Origin: Candidatus Aminicenantota bacterium
GTDB lineage: Bacteria; Acidobacteriota; Aminicenantia; Aminicenantales; UBA8522
Length of the DNA: 5,166 nucleotides
NCBI GenBank assembly: GCA_016934895.1
Contig: JAFGRZ010000288.1
Coordinates: 1-5,166 of the forward strand
Direction of reading: 5' to 3'
Part shown: piece after piece, positions 1 through 5,166 of the stretch
Position numbering within the stretch: position 1 is the first letter of the stretch
Layout of the letters: each line of letters begins with the position of its first letter
The notes under the pieces: model-generated
Told to the model about the DNA's origin: nothing
What the model saw: only the letters and a program-made list of their open reading frames with translations
The model's database searches: none
Made by a program: the position numbers and the translations under genes

Positions 1-576
1 AAGATCATCGAGACGGCGGAGAGCGAGAAGGCCGACCTCATCGTCATGGGCAAAAAAGGACAGTCCATGATCGAAAAGATCCTGATTGGAAGCGCGGCCA
101 ACCACGTCCTGCGGCATTCGACGATCCCCGTGTTGGTGACTCCAAAACTGAAGCCTCATCAAAGGATCAAGAAAATTCTCGTGCCGACGGACTTCGTCAA
201 GGACGAGGATGCCGAGCGGGAAATGGCCTGGAAATTGGCCAAAGGGTTCGGCGCTTCCCTGACTTTTCTCTATGTCCTTGAACTTTTCGGTTATGAATTC
301 CGGATGGTCGATCAAATGTTCCAGTCGGCCCTCGAGAGGTTCCAGCGGAGAGCGAAACGGCACGGTGGAGGCATCTCCGTCAACAAGGATGTGATCCACG
401 CGTCTCATGCCGCCGCCGGAATCGAGGAGTATTGCCGGGACCACCGGTATGACCTCATCGTCATGGCCACCTGCGCCAGCGGCCTGGGGAGATTCTTCCT
501 GGGGAGCACCACCGAAAAAGTCATTTCCCAGACCGATCTGCCTGTATTTGTCCTCCCGCCGAAATACTCCACTTGA
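1..576 (+). CDS. Tandem universal stress protein (UspA family), 5'-truncated by the window edge
   Basis: The frame is open from base 1 to the TGA at 574-576, giving 191 visible residues (numbered from the edge); the true start lies upstream. There are two Usp domains. Only the C-terminal part of the first is present (about 1-50), with a complete nucleotide-binding loop G-x2-G-x9-G-S at G17, G20, G30 and S31 followed by the typical IPVLVTP strand. The second domain runs from about 55 to 191. It opens with the KKILVPTDF strand (Asp64) and ends with DLPVFVLPPK. Its loop is degenerate: the first two glycines are Ala156 and Ala159, and the spacing is one residue shorter, although the final G-S is kept. 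Usp proteins are cytoplasmic Rossmann-like proteins that bind ATP or AMP or dimerise, and they are linked to stress survival; the exact role here is unknown. The ATG at 46 is internal to the first domain's loop and is not a start. No link to the downstream genes is evident. Confidence 0.9.
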   Translation, partial: KIIETAESEKADLIVMGKKGQSMIEKILIGSAANHVLRHSTIPVLVTPKLKPHQRIKKILVPTDFVKDEDAEREMAWKLAKGFGASLTFLYVLELFGYEFRMVDQMFQSALERFQRRAKRHGGGISVNKDVIHASHAAAGIEEYCRDHRYDLIVMATCASGLGRFFLGSTTEKVISQTDLPVFVLPPKYST

Positions 577-602
577 GGGCCTGTCCGGAAGGCGGTCGCC
601 GG

Positions 603-645
603 GGGATCAGCGATTTCGCTCCCTCTCCGCCCGGGCGATGATCCC
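603..645. repeat. Imperfect nested inverted repeat downstream of the usp gene
   Basis: GGGATCA at 603-609 is the exact reverse complement of TGATCCC at 639-645. The intervening 29 nt contain a second perfect inverted repeat, AGCGA-TT-TCGCT (609-620, sharing one base with the outer arm), and the palindrome GCCCGGGC (629-636). Together these could fold into a branched stem just after the usp stop. There is no T run after 645, so it does not qualify as a canonical intrinsic terminator. It could be a factor-dependent end, an mRNA-stabilising structure, or chance in GC-rich DNA. Confidence 0.35.
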
Positions 646-717
646 GCTCTGTCCGCGCGGCGACATGGCGTTTTCTTTAAATCGTTAGGGATCACGTCCG
701 GGGCGGGGCCGCGATAC

Positions 718-763
718 GAAAAGGGGATAAAGAAGGGAAAAAAAGGGAATGAGAAAAAAAGGG
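718..763 (+). repeat. Purine-rich tract with an 11-nt direct repeat
   Basis: 44 of 46 bases are purines; the exceptions are T at 728 and T at 750. It contains two exact copies of GAAAAAAAGGG, at 737-747 and 753-763, offset by 16 nt, and a looser relative (CGAAAAGGGG) at 717-726. The base composition differs sharply from the GC-rich flanks. It lies 55-100 nt upstream of dprA, so it would be in the 5' leader or promoter region. Function is unknown; A-tract curvature or a slippage-prone leader are possibilities. Confidence 0.6.
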
Positions 764-792
764 CGCTCGGCGGCGTCATGAACTAGAGAGGA

Positions 793-805
793 CCGGCAAT
801 GCCGG
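793..805 (+). promoter_or_regulatory. Small GC hairpin overlapping the dprA ribosome binding site
   Basis: CCGGC (793-797), a three-base AAT loop, and GCCGG (801-805) form a perfect 5-bp GC stem. The 3' arm covers the first two bases of GGAG (804-807), the only reasonable Shine-Dalgarno sequence for the dprA ATG at 818. Folding would compete with ribosome binding. The structure is seen directly; a regulatory role is inference, and short GC stems arise by chance in such DNA. Confidence 0.35.
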
Positions 806-807
806 AG
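804..807 (+). promoter_or_regulatory. Likely ribosome binding site of dprA
   Basis: GGAG lies 10 nt before the ATG at 818. The dprA frame is closed upstream by TGA at 779-781, and no ATG, GTG or TTG occurs in frame between that stop and 818, so 818 is the earliest possible common start. The spacing is slightly long, suggesting moderate initiation. Confidence 0.55.
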
Positions 808-817
808 ATGTCAAGCC

Positions 818-1957
818 ATGGGCCTCGGACGGAAACAGAAAACCCTGTTTGGGAGTCGAACCGACGGCCCGGCCCTTTGGGTGGCCCTGAACCTGGTCCT
901 CTCGGACAGCCTGAGGTCCGCCCAGAAGGTGGCCGCCCGTTATCCGGACCCGGCCATGGTTTTCCGGGCGTCCGCGGAAGAGCTGCAGTCCCTGGGGGTG
1001 GAAAAAGAGAAGGCGGCCGCGCTGACCTCACGCGCGCTCTTTGACCGGGCCTCTGAAACGCTTTCTTGGCTGGCTCACAAAGGATATTTTGTGTTGACGA
1101 TTGACGACCCCGGATATCCCGACGCTTTGAGGGAGGTCTTCGATCCCCCGTGTGTCCTTTATGGCGCGGGCCGGCCGGAAGTCCTCCGCGAACCGTCCAT
1201 CGCCGTCGTCGGCGCCCGCCGGCCGACGCCATACGGAAGAGCCGTAGCCGAGAAGCTGGCCCGGGATCTGGCCGCAAGAGGCCTGGTCATCGTCAGCGGC
1301 TTGGCCCGAGGCATCGATTCCATCGCCCACTGGGGGGCGCTCGACTCGGGGAGGACGGTGGCCGTCCTGGGATCGGGCCTGGACGATATTTATCCTCCAG
1401 AAAACAAAGGCCTTTTTCGTAAGATCGCCGAGACCGGCGCCGTCATCACGGAATTCCCTCCCCGCATGCCTCCCCTGGGGTTTCACTTTCCGCTCCGGAA
1501 CAGGATCATCAGCGGGCTCTCCTTGGCGACGCTGGTCGTCGAGGCCACCCGCCAGAGCGGCTCCCTCATCACCGCCCGCCTGGCTCTGGAGCAAAACCGG
1601 GACGTCATGGCCGTCCCCGGATGCCTGACTTCCGACCTCAGCCGGGGGACGAACTGGCTGATTAAATCCGGCGCCAAGCTTGTCGAATCATGGGAAGATG
1701 TGATAGAAGAATTGCCGTTGCCTTTGCGGGAGAGCCTGCTCGCCCCGAGGGCGGAGGAGAAGCGGGAAGTGCCCGCGATGAGCCCGGAGGAGAAAAAAGT
1801 GTTTGACCGCCTCAGCGTTGCCACCCTGACCCATATCGACGAGCTGGTCGAAGCCGCCGACTCCTCCGTCTCCGAGATGCTGGGCCTTTTGCTCAGCCTG
1901 GAGATCAAGGGGCTCGTCCGTCAGGTCCCGGGAAAGCACTTTCAGAGGAGTCTTTAA
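818..1957 (+). CDS. dprA: DNA-processing protein DprA (Smf), full length
   Basis: The 379-residue product matches the usual DprA length. DprA binds single-stranded DNA in the cytoplasm, protects it and loads RecA; it is essential for natural transformation but is also widespread in bacteria not known to be competent. An N-terminal helical SAM/HhH-like region spans about 15-80. The Rossmann-like core (about 90-300) carries GARRPTPYG (132-140), SGLARGID (160-167), VLGSGLD (183-189), NRIISGLS (228-235), QSGSLITARLA (246-256) and AVPG (265-268). After a charged linker (about 305-320), a C-terminal winged-helix (DML1-like) domain covers about 322-379, with SPEEKKVFDRL and IKGLVRQVPG. It is the first gene of a coupled unit: its TAA abuts the topA ATG, and the topA ribosome binding site lies in its last codons. 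No competence genes are visible nearby, so a role in uptake versus general ssDNA handling cannot be decided here. Confidence 0.96.
   Translation: MGLGRKQKTLFGSRTDGPALWVALNLVLSDSLRSAQKVAARYPDPAMVFRASAEELQSLGVEKEKAAALTSRALFDRASETLSWLAHKGYFVLTIDDPGYPDALREVFDPPCVLYGAGRPEVLREPSIAVVGARRPTPYGRAVAEKLARDLAARGLVIVSGLARGIDSIAHWGALDSGRTVAVLGSGLDDIYPPENKGLFRKIAETGAVITEFPPRMPPLGFHFPLRNRIISGLSLATLVVEATRQSGSLITARLALEQNRDVMAVPGCLTSDLSRGTNWLIKSGAKLVESWEDVIEELPLPLRESLLAPRAEEKREVPAMSPEEKKVFDRLSVATLTHIDELVEAADSSVSEMLGLLLSLEIKGLVRQVPGKHFQRSL
1944..1950 (+). promoter_or_regulatory. Ribosome binding site of topA, inside the end of dprA
   Basis: AGAGGAG sits 7 nt before the topA ATG at 1958 and is the strongest Shine-Dalgarno match in the window. 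It lies entirely within the dprA coding sequence, so ribosomes ending dprA pass directly over it. This supports both the topA start and translational coupling. Confidence 0.8.
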
Positions 1958-4210
1958 ATGCCGAAGTCTCTGGTCATTGTCGAATCACCCGCCAAAGCGC
2001 ACACCATCAACCGCTATCTGGGGCCGGATTATATCGTCAAGGCGTCGATGGGCCACATCCGGGACCTGCCCAAGAGCAAACTGGGCGTCGACATCGATCA
2101 CGATTTCGCCCCGCATTATGTCGTCATCCCCGAGAGGAAGAAGACGGTGGGCGAATTGCAGTCGGCGGCCAAAGAGGCGGCCGCCGTCATCCTGGCCGCC
2201 GATCCCGACCGCGAAGGCGAGGCCATCTGCTGGCACCTGAGCGCCCTGCTCGAGGACAGCAATCCGAATATCCGGCGGGTCCTTCTCCAGGAGATCACCA
2301 AGAAGGCCGTCGAGGCCGCTTTTGAACATTTGGGGGATATCGACCAGGACAAGATCAAGGCCCAACAGACCCGCCGCATCCTCGACCGCCTCGTCGGCTA
2401 CCAGATCAGTCCGCTGCTGTGGCGGAAGATCGGCAAGGGATTGAGCGCCGGCCGGGTCCAGTCGATCGCCCTGAGGCTCATCTGCGAGCGGGAAAAGGAG
2501 ATCCGGAAATTCGTCGCTGAAGAGTATTGGACGATCAGCGCCGGGCTCGAAGCCTCCCTGCCTCCGCCGTTTAAAGCCGGCCTCGCCAAGATCGACGGCA
2601 AGAAAGCCAAGGTGAGCGATGAGGCCACCGCCCGGGGGATCATTGAAGAGCTGAACAAAACCCCGTTCATCCTCGAGGATATCAAGATCCAGGAGAAAAA
2701 ACGCCAGCCTGGACCGCCGTATATCACCAGCACCCTCCAGCAGGACGCGTTTCGCGTCCTCGGCTACCCGGTCAAAAAGACAATGGCGGTCGCCCAGCGG
2801 CTCTATGAGGGTCTTCCCATCGGGGACCGCGGCCTGACCGGACTTGTCACCTACATGCGAACGGACTCCGTCCGCATTTCCGATAGCGCCCTGGACTGGG
2901 CGAGAAAATATATCGAAGCCGCCTACTCGAAGGACCATATTCCTTCCCATGCGCGGGTCTTCAAGAACAAGAAAAAAGCCCAGGATGCCCACGAGGCCGT
3001 CCGGCCGACTTCTCCCGACCTCCCGCCCGGCGCGGTCAAGCCTTTCTTGAAGAAGGACGAATATGACCTATACAGGCTCATCTGGAACCGTTTCATCGCC
3101 TCTCAGATGAGTCCGGCGGTGGTCGAGGAGACGGAGTTCACCATCGAGGCCGGGAGGTGCCAGTTCAAGGCCAAGGGGGAGGTCGTCCGGTTCGAAGGTT
3201 ATTACGCGCTCTACCCGAGCCTCAAAAAAGAGACCGAGCTTCTGCCGAAGGCCCAGAAGGGCGAGACGCTCGGTGTCCTCGGGATCGAGCCGAAGCAGAA
3301 CTTCACCCAGCCGCCGCCCCGCTATACCGAGGGCAGCCTGGTCAAGGAGCTCGAGGCTAAGGGGATCGGCCGGCCGAGCACCTACGCTCCGATCATCGCC
3401 ACGCTCCAGGACCGCACTTACGTGATCAAAGAAAAGGGCAAATTCATCCCCACCGACCTGGGGATGTTCGTCACCGACTTCCTGGTGAAGCACTTCGCCG
3501 ACCTGATGGAGGTCAAGTTCACGGCCCGAATGGAGGAGGAGCTCGACAGGATCGGGGAGGGCGAGAGAGATTGGCTGGATTACCTCCGGGAATATCACAG
3601 TCTCCTCAGCCGAGACCTCGCCAAGGCCGGAGAGAGCGAAAGTGTCAAGGGCAAAGGCATCCCCATCCAGGAAGTTTGTCCGCGCTGCGGGAAAAACCTG
3701 GTCATCCGGGACGGCCGGTTCGGCCGCTTCAAGGCCTGCTCGGGCTTTCCCGAATGCACATACAAGGAGAGCCTGGTGAAAAAGGAGACCAAGCCCCTGG
3801 AGGAGAACTGCCCCGAGTGCGGCTCCCAGCTCGTCCAGAAGAAGGGGCGCTACGGATATTTCGTCGCTTGCTCGAATTACCCCAAGTGCAAATACATCAA
3901 GGCGACGAAAGCCGAAAAAAAAGAGACGGGGATGGCCTGCCCGCTCGGCTGCGGCGGCATGATCCTCGAACGGAAGACCAGGAGAGGCAAGGTGTTTTAC
4001 GGCTGCAGCCGTTTTCCCAAGTGCCGGTTCGCCACGTGGGACGAGCCCTTGAACCGTCCCTGCCCGAAGTGTGGGAAACCGATCCTGCTTAAAAAGACGC
4101 GGAAAAGCGGGACCACGGTGTACTGCATGGACGAAAAATGCGGGTTCCAGGAGAAATCCGAAGGCGAGGCCAAACCGGCCGAGAGCGGAAAGGATGAAGC
4201 GGGAGCTTAG
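1958..4210 (+). CDS. topA: DNA topoisomerase I (type IA) with four C-terminal zinc ribbons
   Basis: This 750-residue type IA topoisomerase relaxes negatively supercoiled DNA by breaking and rejoining one strand through a 5'-phosphotyrosine link, with Mg2+. The Toprim domain is at the N-terminus (SLVIVESPAK, Glu9; acidic triad Asp82, Asp84, Glu86 in DPDREGE). The core follows with GRVQSIALRLICEREKEI (165-182), the catalytic tyrosine Tyr299 in TYMRTDS with Arg301, HEAVRPT (345-351), and PPRYTEGSLVKELEAKGIGR (453-472). The C-terminal DNA-binding part has four zinc ribbons with cysteines at 574/577/594/600, 618/621/638/644, 661/665/683/689 and 702/705/723/728. The third opens with C-x3-C and the fourth closes with C-x4-C; the others have C-x2-C and C-x5-C. 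An Ala/Glu/Lys-rich tail (about 731-750) follows. Total length falls between B. subtilis and E. coli TopA. Start codon ATG abuts the dprA stop; the end overlaps xerC by 17 nt. No frame damage was seen. Confidence 0.98.
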   Translation: MPKSLVIVESPAKAHTINRYLGPDYIVKASMGHIRDLPKSKLGVDIDHDFAPHYVVIPERKKTVGELQSAAKEAAAVILAADPDREGEAICWHLSALLEDSNPNIRRVLLQEITKKAVEAAFEHLGDIDQDKIKAQQTRRILDRLVGYQISPLLWRKIGKGLSAGRVQSIALRLICEREKEIRKFVAEEYWTISAGLEASLPPPFKAGLAKIDGKKAKVSDEATARGIIEELNKTPFILEDIKIQEKKRQPGPPYITSTLQQDAFRVLGYPVKKTMAVAQRLYEGLPIGDRGLTGLVTYMRTDSVRISDSALDWARKYIEAAYSKDHIPSHARVFKNKKKAQDAHEAVRPTSPDLPPGAVKPFLKKDEYDLYRLIWNRFIASQMSPAVVEETEFTIEAGRCQFKAKGEVVRFEGYYALYPSLKKETELLPKAQKGETLGVLGIEPKQNFTQPPPRYTEGSLVKELEAKGIGRPSTYAPIIATLQDRTYVIKEKGKFIPTDLGMFVTDFLVKHFADLMEVKFTARMEEELDRIGEGERDWLDYLREYHSLLSRDLAKAGESESVKGKGIPIQEVCPRCGKNLVIRDGRFGRFKACSGFPECTYKESLVKKETKPLEENCPECGSQLVQKKGRYGYFVACSNYPKCKYIKATKAEKKETGMACPLGCGGMILERKTRRGKVFYGCSRFPKCRFATWDEPLNRPCPKCGKPILLKKTRKSGTTVYCMDEKCGFQEKSEGEAKPAESGKDEAGA

Positions 4211-5078
4211 CGATTTTCTCGATTATCTTCGCTACGAGCGAAACGCATCGGTCCACACGATTTCCAGTTACCGGCGGGATCTCACTCAGTTCAGCGATTA
4301 CGTAAAGGACCGGGGCGGCTCGTTCCGGAAGGTCGACAATGTCCAGATCCGCGGATTCATGGCCCGGCTCCACGAGCGCCGGCTCAAGAAGAGCACGACG
4401 GCCCGCAAGCTGGCCGCCATCCGTTCCTTCTTCCAGTTCTGTGTGAAGAAGAAATGGATCGCCGAGAACCCGGCTAAAGCCGTCTCCACGCCGCGGCAGG
4501 ATAAGCCCGTCCCTTCATTTCTCTCCGAGGAGGAAATGGCCGGCTTTCTGGATGTCCCGGCCTCCCGGAGGCCGCTCGACTTGAGGGACCGGGCCATCCT
4601 GGAGTTTCTCTATGCCTCAGGCATCCGGGTGAGCGAGCTCGTCGGCATTGACCTGGAGGATGTGAACGTGGCGGAGCGGATGGTCCGGGTGCGGGGGAAG
4701 GGAAAGAAAGAGCGGCTGGTCCCCTTCGGCCGGAAGGCCGGCGAGTGCCTTGAGGAATACATAAGGGTGAGGCCCGGGATTGTCCGGGATAGGGTGGGAG
4801 AGAAGGGGCTGTTCCTGAACTACCGGGGTCGGCGCATCACGGCCCGGTCTGTGGAGCGGATGGTGGATAAATACATCCGTCTGACGGCCGTGAAGCGGAA
4901 GATCAGCCCCCACTCGCTCCGCCACTCCTTCGCCACGCATCTTCTGAGCCGGGGGGCCGACCTTCGGGTGATCCAGGAGCTCCTCGGCCACGAGAGCCTG
5001 GCGACGACCCAGAAGTACACCCACCTCGACCTCGGCCGGCTGATGGATGTCTACCGCAAGAGCCATCCCCGTTCGTAG
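4194..5078 (+). CDS. xerC: Tyrosine recombinase XerC (Xer family)
   Basis: The 294-residue product fits the roughly 300-residue Xer family. Xer recombinases resolve chromosome dimers at dif during division, usually as a XerC/XerD pair. The N-terminal SAM-like core-binding domain spans about 1-85 (FLDYLRYERNASVHTISSYRRDL at its start, ENPAK at 91-95). The catalytic domain spans about 105-294, with all six expected residues: Arg145 (in SGIRVSEL), Lys169 (in RGKGKKER), His240 and Arg243 (in HSLRHSFATHLL), His266 (in LLGHESLATTQ) and nucleophile Tyr275 (in QKYTHLDL). The ATG at 4194 is preferred because homology begins there; the frame extends back to a GTG at 4071, but those residues are topA readthrough in another frame and are Arg/Lys-rich nonsense. 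A GGAAAGG run (4187-4193) directly precedes the ATG, so initiation probably relies on coupling with topA. XerC rather than XerD rests on the dprA-topA context; the sequence alone does not settle it. No dif-like site was recognised. Confidence 0.93.
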   Translation: MKRELSDFLDYLRYERNASVHTISSYRRDLTQFSDYVKDRGGSFRKVDNVQIRGFMARLHERRLKKSTTARKLAAIRSFFQFCVKKKWIAENPAKAVSTPRQDKPVPSFLSEEEMAGFLDVPASRRPLDLRDRAILEFLYASGIRVSELVGIDLEDVNVAERMVRVRGKGKKERLVPFGRKAGECLEEYIRVRPGIVRDRVGEKGLFLNYRGRRITARSVERMVDKYIRLTAVKRKISPHSLRHSFATHLLSRGADLRVIQELLGHESLATTQKYTHLDLGRLMDVYRKSHPRS

Positions 5079-5166
5079 ACGATTTTCGACCGGAATGATA
5101 GCCCTTCCGCCACCCGCTCTTTTGCGGTCTTCACCTCCGCCGTTCCCGGGTCGGCATCCTTCCAGA
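5051..5166 (-). CDS. C-terminal end of a probable TPR-type protein, truncated by the window edge
   Basis: On the minus strand a frame is open from the right edge to a TAG at 5053-5051, giving 37 whole residues. It begins WKDADPGTAEVKTAKERVAE (codons from 5164), and a partial codon ending in TC before it would allow Leu, Ile, Phe or Val. I recall very similar LWKDADP..PEV..A..RL endings in tetratricopeptide-repeat proteins, often attached to kinases or other domains, in Acidobacteriota-like bacteria; this is from memory and could not be searched. Third codon positions in the first 20 codons are mostly G or C, like the neighbouring genes, whereas the plus-strand frame over the same bases (ATG at 5095) is proline-rich and looks like a shadow. 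The last 18 or so residues do not resemble a known ending. The gene is convergent with xerC and overlaps its last 28 bases. Everything upstream of this fragment is outside the window. Confidence 0.55.
   Translation of the reverse strand, partial: WKDADPGTAEVKTAKERVAEGLSFRSKIVYERGWLLR

Larger units (their letters stand above)
577..817. other. Non-coding gap between the usp gene and dprA
   Basis: This stretch of about 240 bp has no believable gene; the short frames here are continuations or shadows of neighbours. It contains an inverted repeat (603-609 with 639-645), a nested AGCGA/TCGCT repeat at 609-620, a purine-rich tract at 718-763, and a GC hairpin at 793-805 next to the dprA start. I looked for -35/-10 pairs and for a stem followed by a T run and found none that were convincing. 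A promoter for dprA-topA-xerC would be expected here, but I cannot place it. Confidence 0.7.

Noticed and set aside
46..576. Reading the Usp gene as starting at the ATG at 46
   Set aside because: That Met is part of the conserved strand and loop of a Usp domain (LIVMGKKG), and the frame is open and protein-like back to base 1, so the gene starts outside the window.
671..731. Sigma-70 promoter using TTTAAAT, GATACG or GATAAA as a -10 box
   Set aside because: None has a recognisable -35 box at 16-18 bp spacing; the upstream sequence is GC-rich.
799..1044. 81-codon plus-strand frame beginning at ATG 799
   Set aside because: It runs out of frame through dprA with a Gly/Pro/Arg-rich product, and its ATG lies in the loop of the GC hairpin without a good ribosome binding site.
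783..1594. Overlapping minus-strand frames opposite dprA
   Set aside because: They give low-complexity Arg/Pro/Gly-rich products, typical shadows of a GC-rich gene with all DprA motifs on the plus strand.
1985..2992. 335-codon frame on the minus strand opposite topA
   Set aside because: It is an antisense shadow produced by the high-GC third positions of topA; the product has no recognisable motifs, and topA on the other strand is unambiguous.
4071..4193. Longer xerC start at the GTG at 4071
   Set aside because: The extra 41 residues lie wholly inside topA's zinc-ribbon coding, are Arg/Lys/Pro-rich without family resemblance, and the homology begins exactly at the ATG at 4194.
5091..5127. 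Terminator hairpins after xerC (CGGAA/TTCCG at 5091-5109; CCGC/GCGG at 5114-5127)
   Set aside because: The stems are only 4-5 bp, have no following T run, and lie inside the probable minus-strand coding end.
5095..5166. New plus-strand gene starting at ATG 5095 (an hslV-like gene was expected here)
   Set aside because: The translation is proline-rich (MIALPPPALLRSSPPPFPGR), does not resemble the HslV N-terminus, and the minus-strand reading is more protein-like.

Overview
The window looks like a high-GC bacterial chromosome carrying a compact housekeeping DNA-processing cluster. On the plus strand, in order, are: the 3' part of a tandem universal stress protein gene (1-576), a gene-free gap of about 240 bp, dprA (818-1957), topA (1958-4210) and a xerC-type tyrosine recombinase (4194-5078). 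A partial gene appears to enter from the right edge on the minus strand (5166 down to 5051). It is convergent with xerC and overlaps its last 28 bases.

dprA, topA and xerC are packed as one translationally coupled unit. The dprA stop codon abuts the topA start with no gap, and topA overlaps xerC by 17 nt. All three proteins act on DNA topology or recombination: single-strand DNA handling and RecA loading, relaxation of negative supercoils, and resolution of chromosome dimers. All three look full length with their key residues intact. The dprA-topA-(trmFO)-xerC order is known from many bacteria (for example Bacillus subtilis smf-topA-trmFO-codV-hslVU). Here trmFO is absent between topA and xerC, and no hslV follows xerC within the window.

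The gap at 577-817 holds a purine-rich tract with an 11-nt direct repeat, two inverted repeats, and a small perfect GC hairpin that overlaps the likely dprA ribosome binding site. No convincing sigma-70 promoter or T-tailed terminator is visible.

Taxonomy cannot be fixed from sequence reading alone. The tail of the minus-strand ORF contains a WKDADPG-type segment that I associate with TPR-repeat proteins of Acidobacteriota, Aminicenantes and similar lineages. That is a weak, memory-based hint. I see no phage, CRISPR, toxin-antitoxin, RNA gene or mobile element, and no evidence of an undescribed system. The main points of interest are small-scale: a degenerate nucleotide-binding loop in the second Usp domain, the dprA leader hairpin, the altered gene order and the unlisted convergent ORF.
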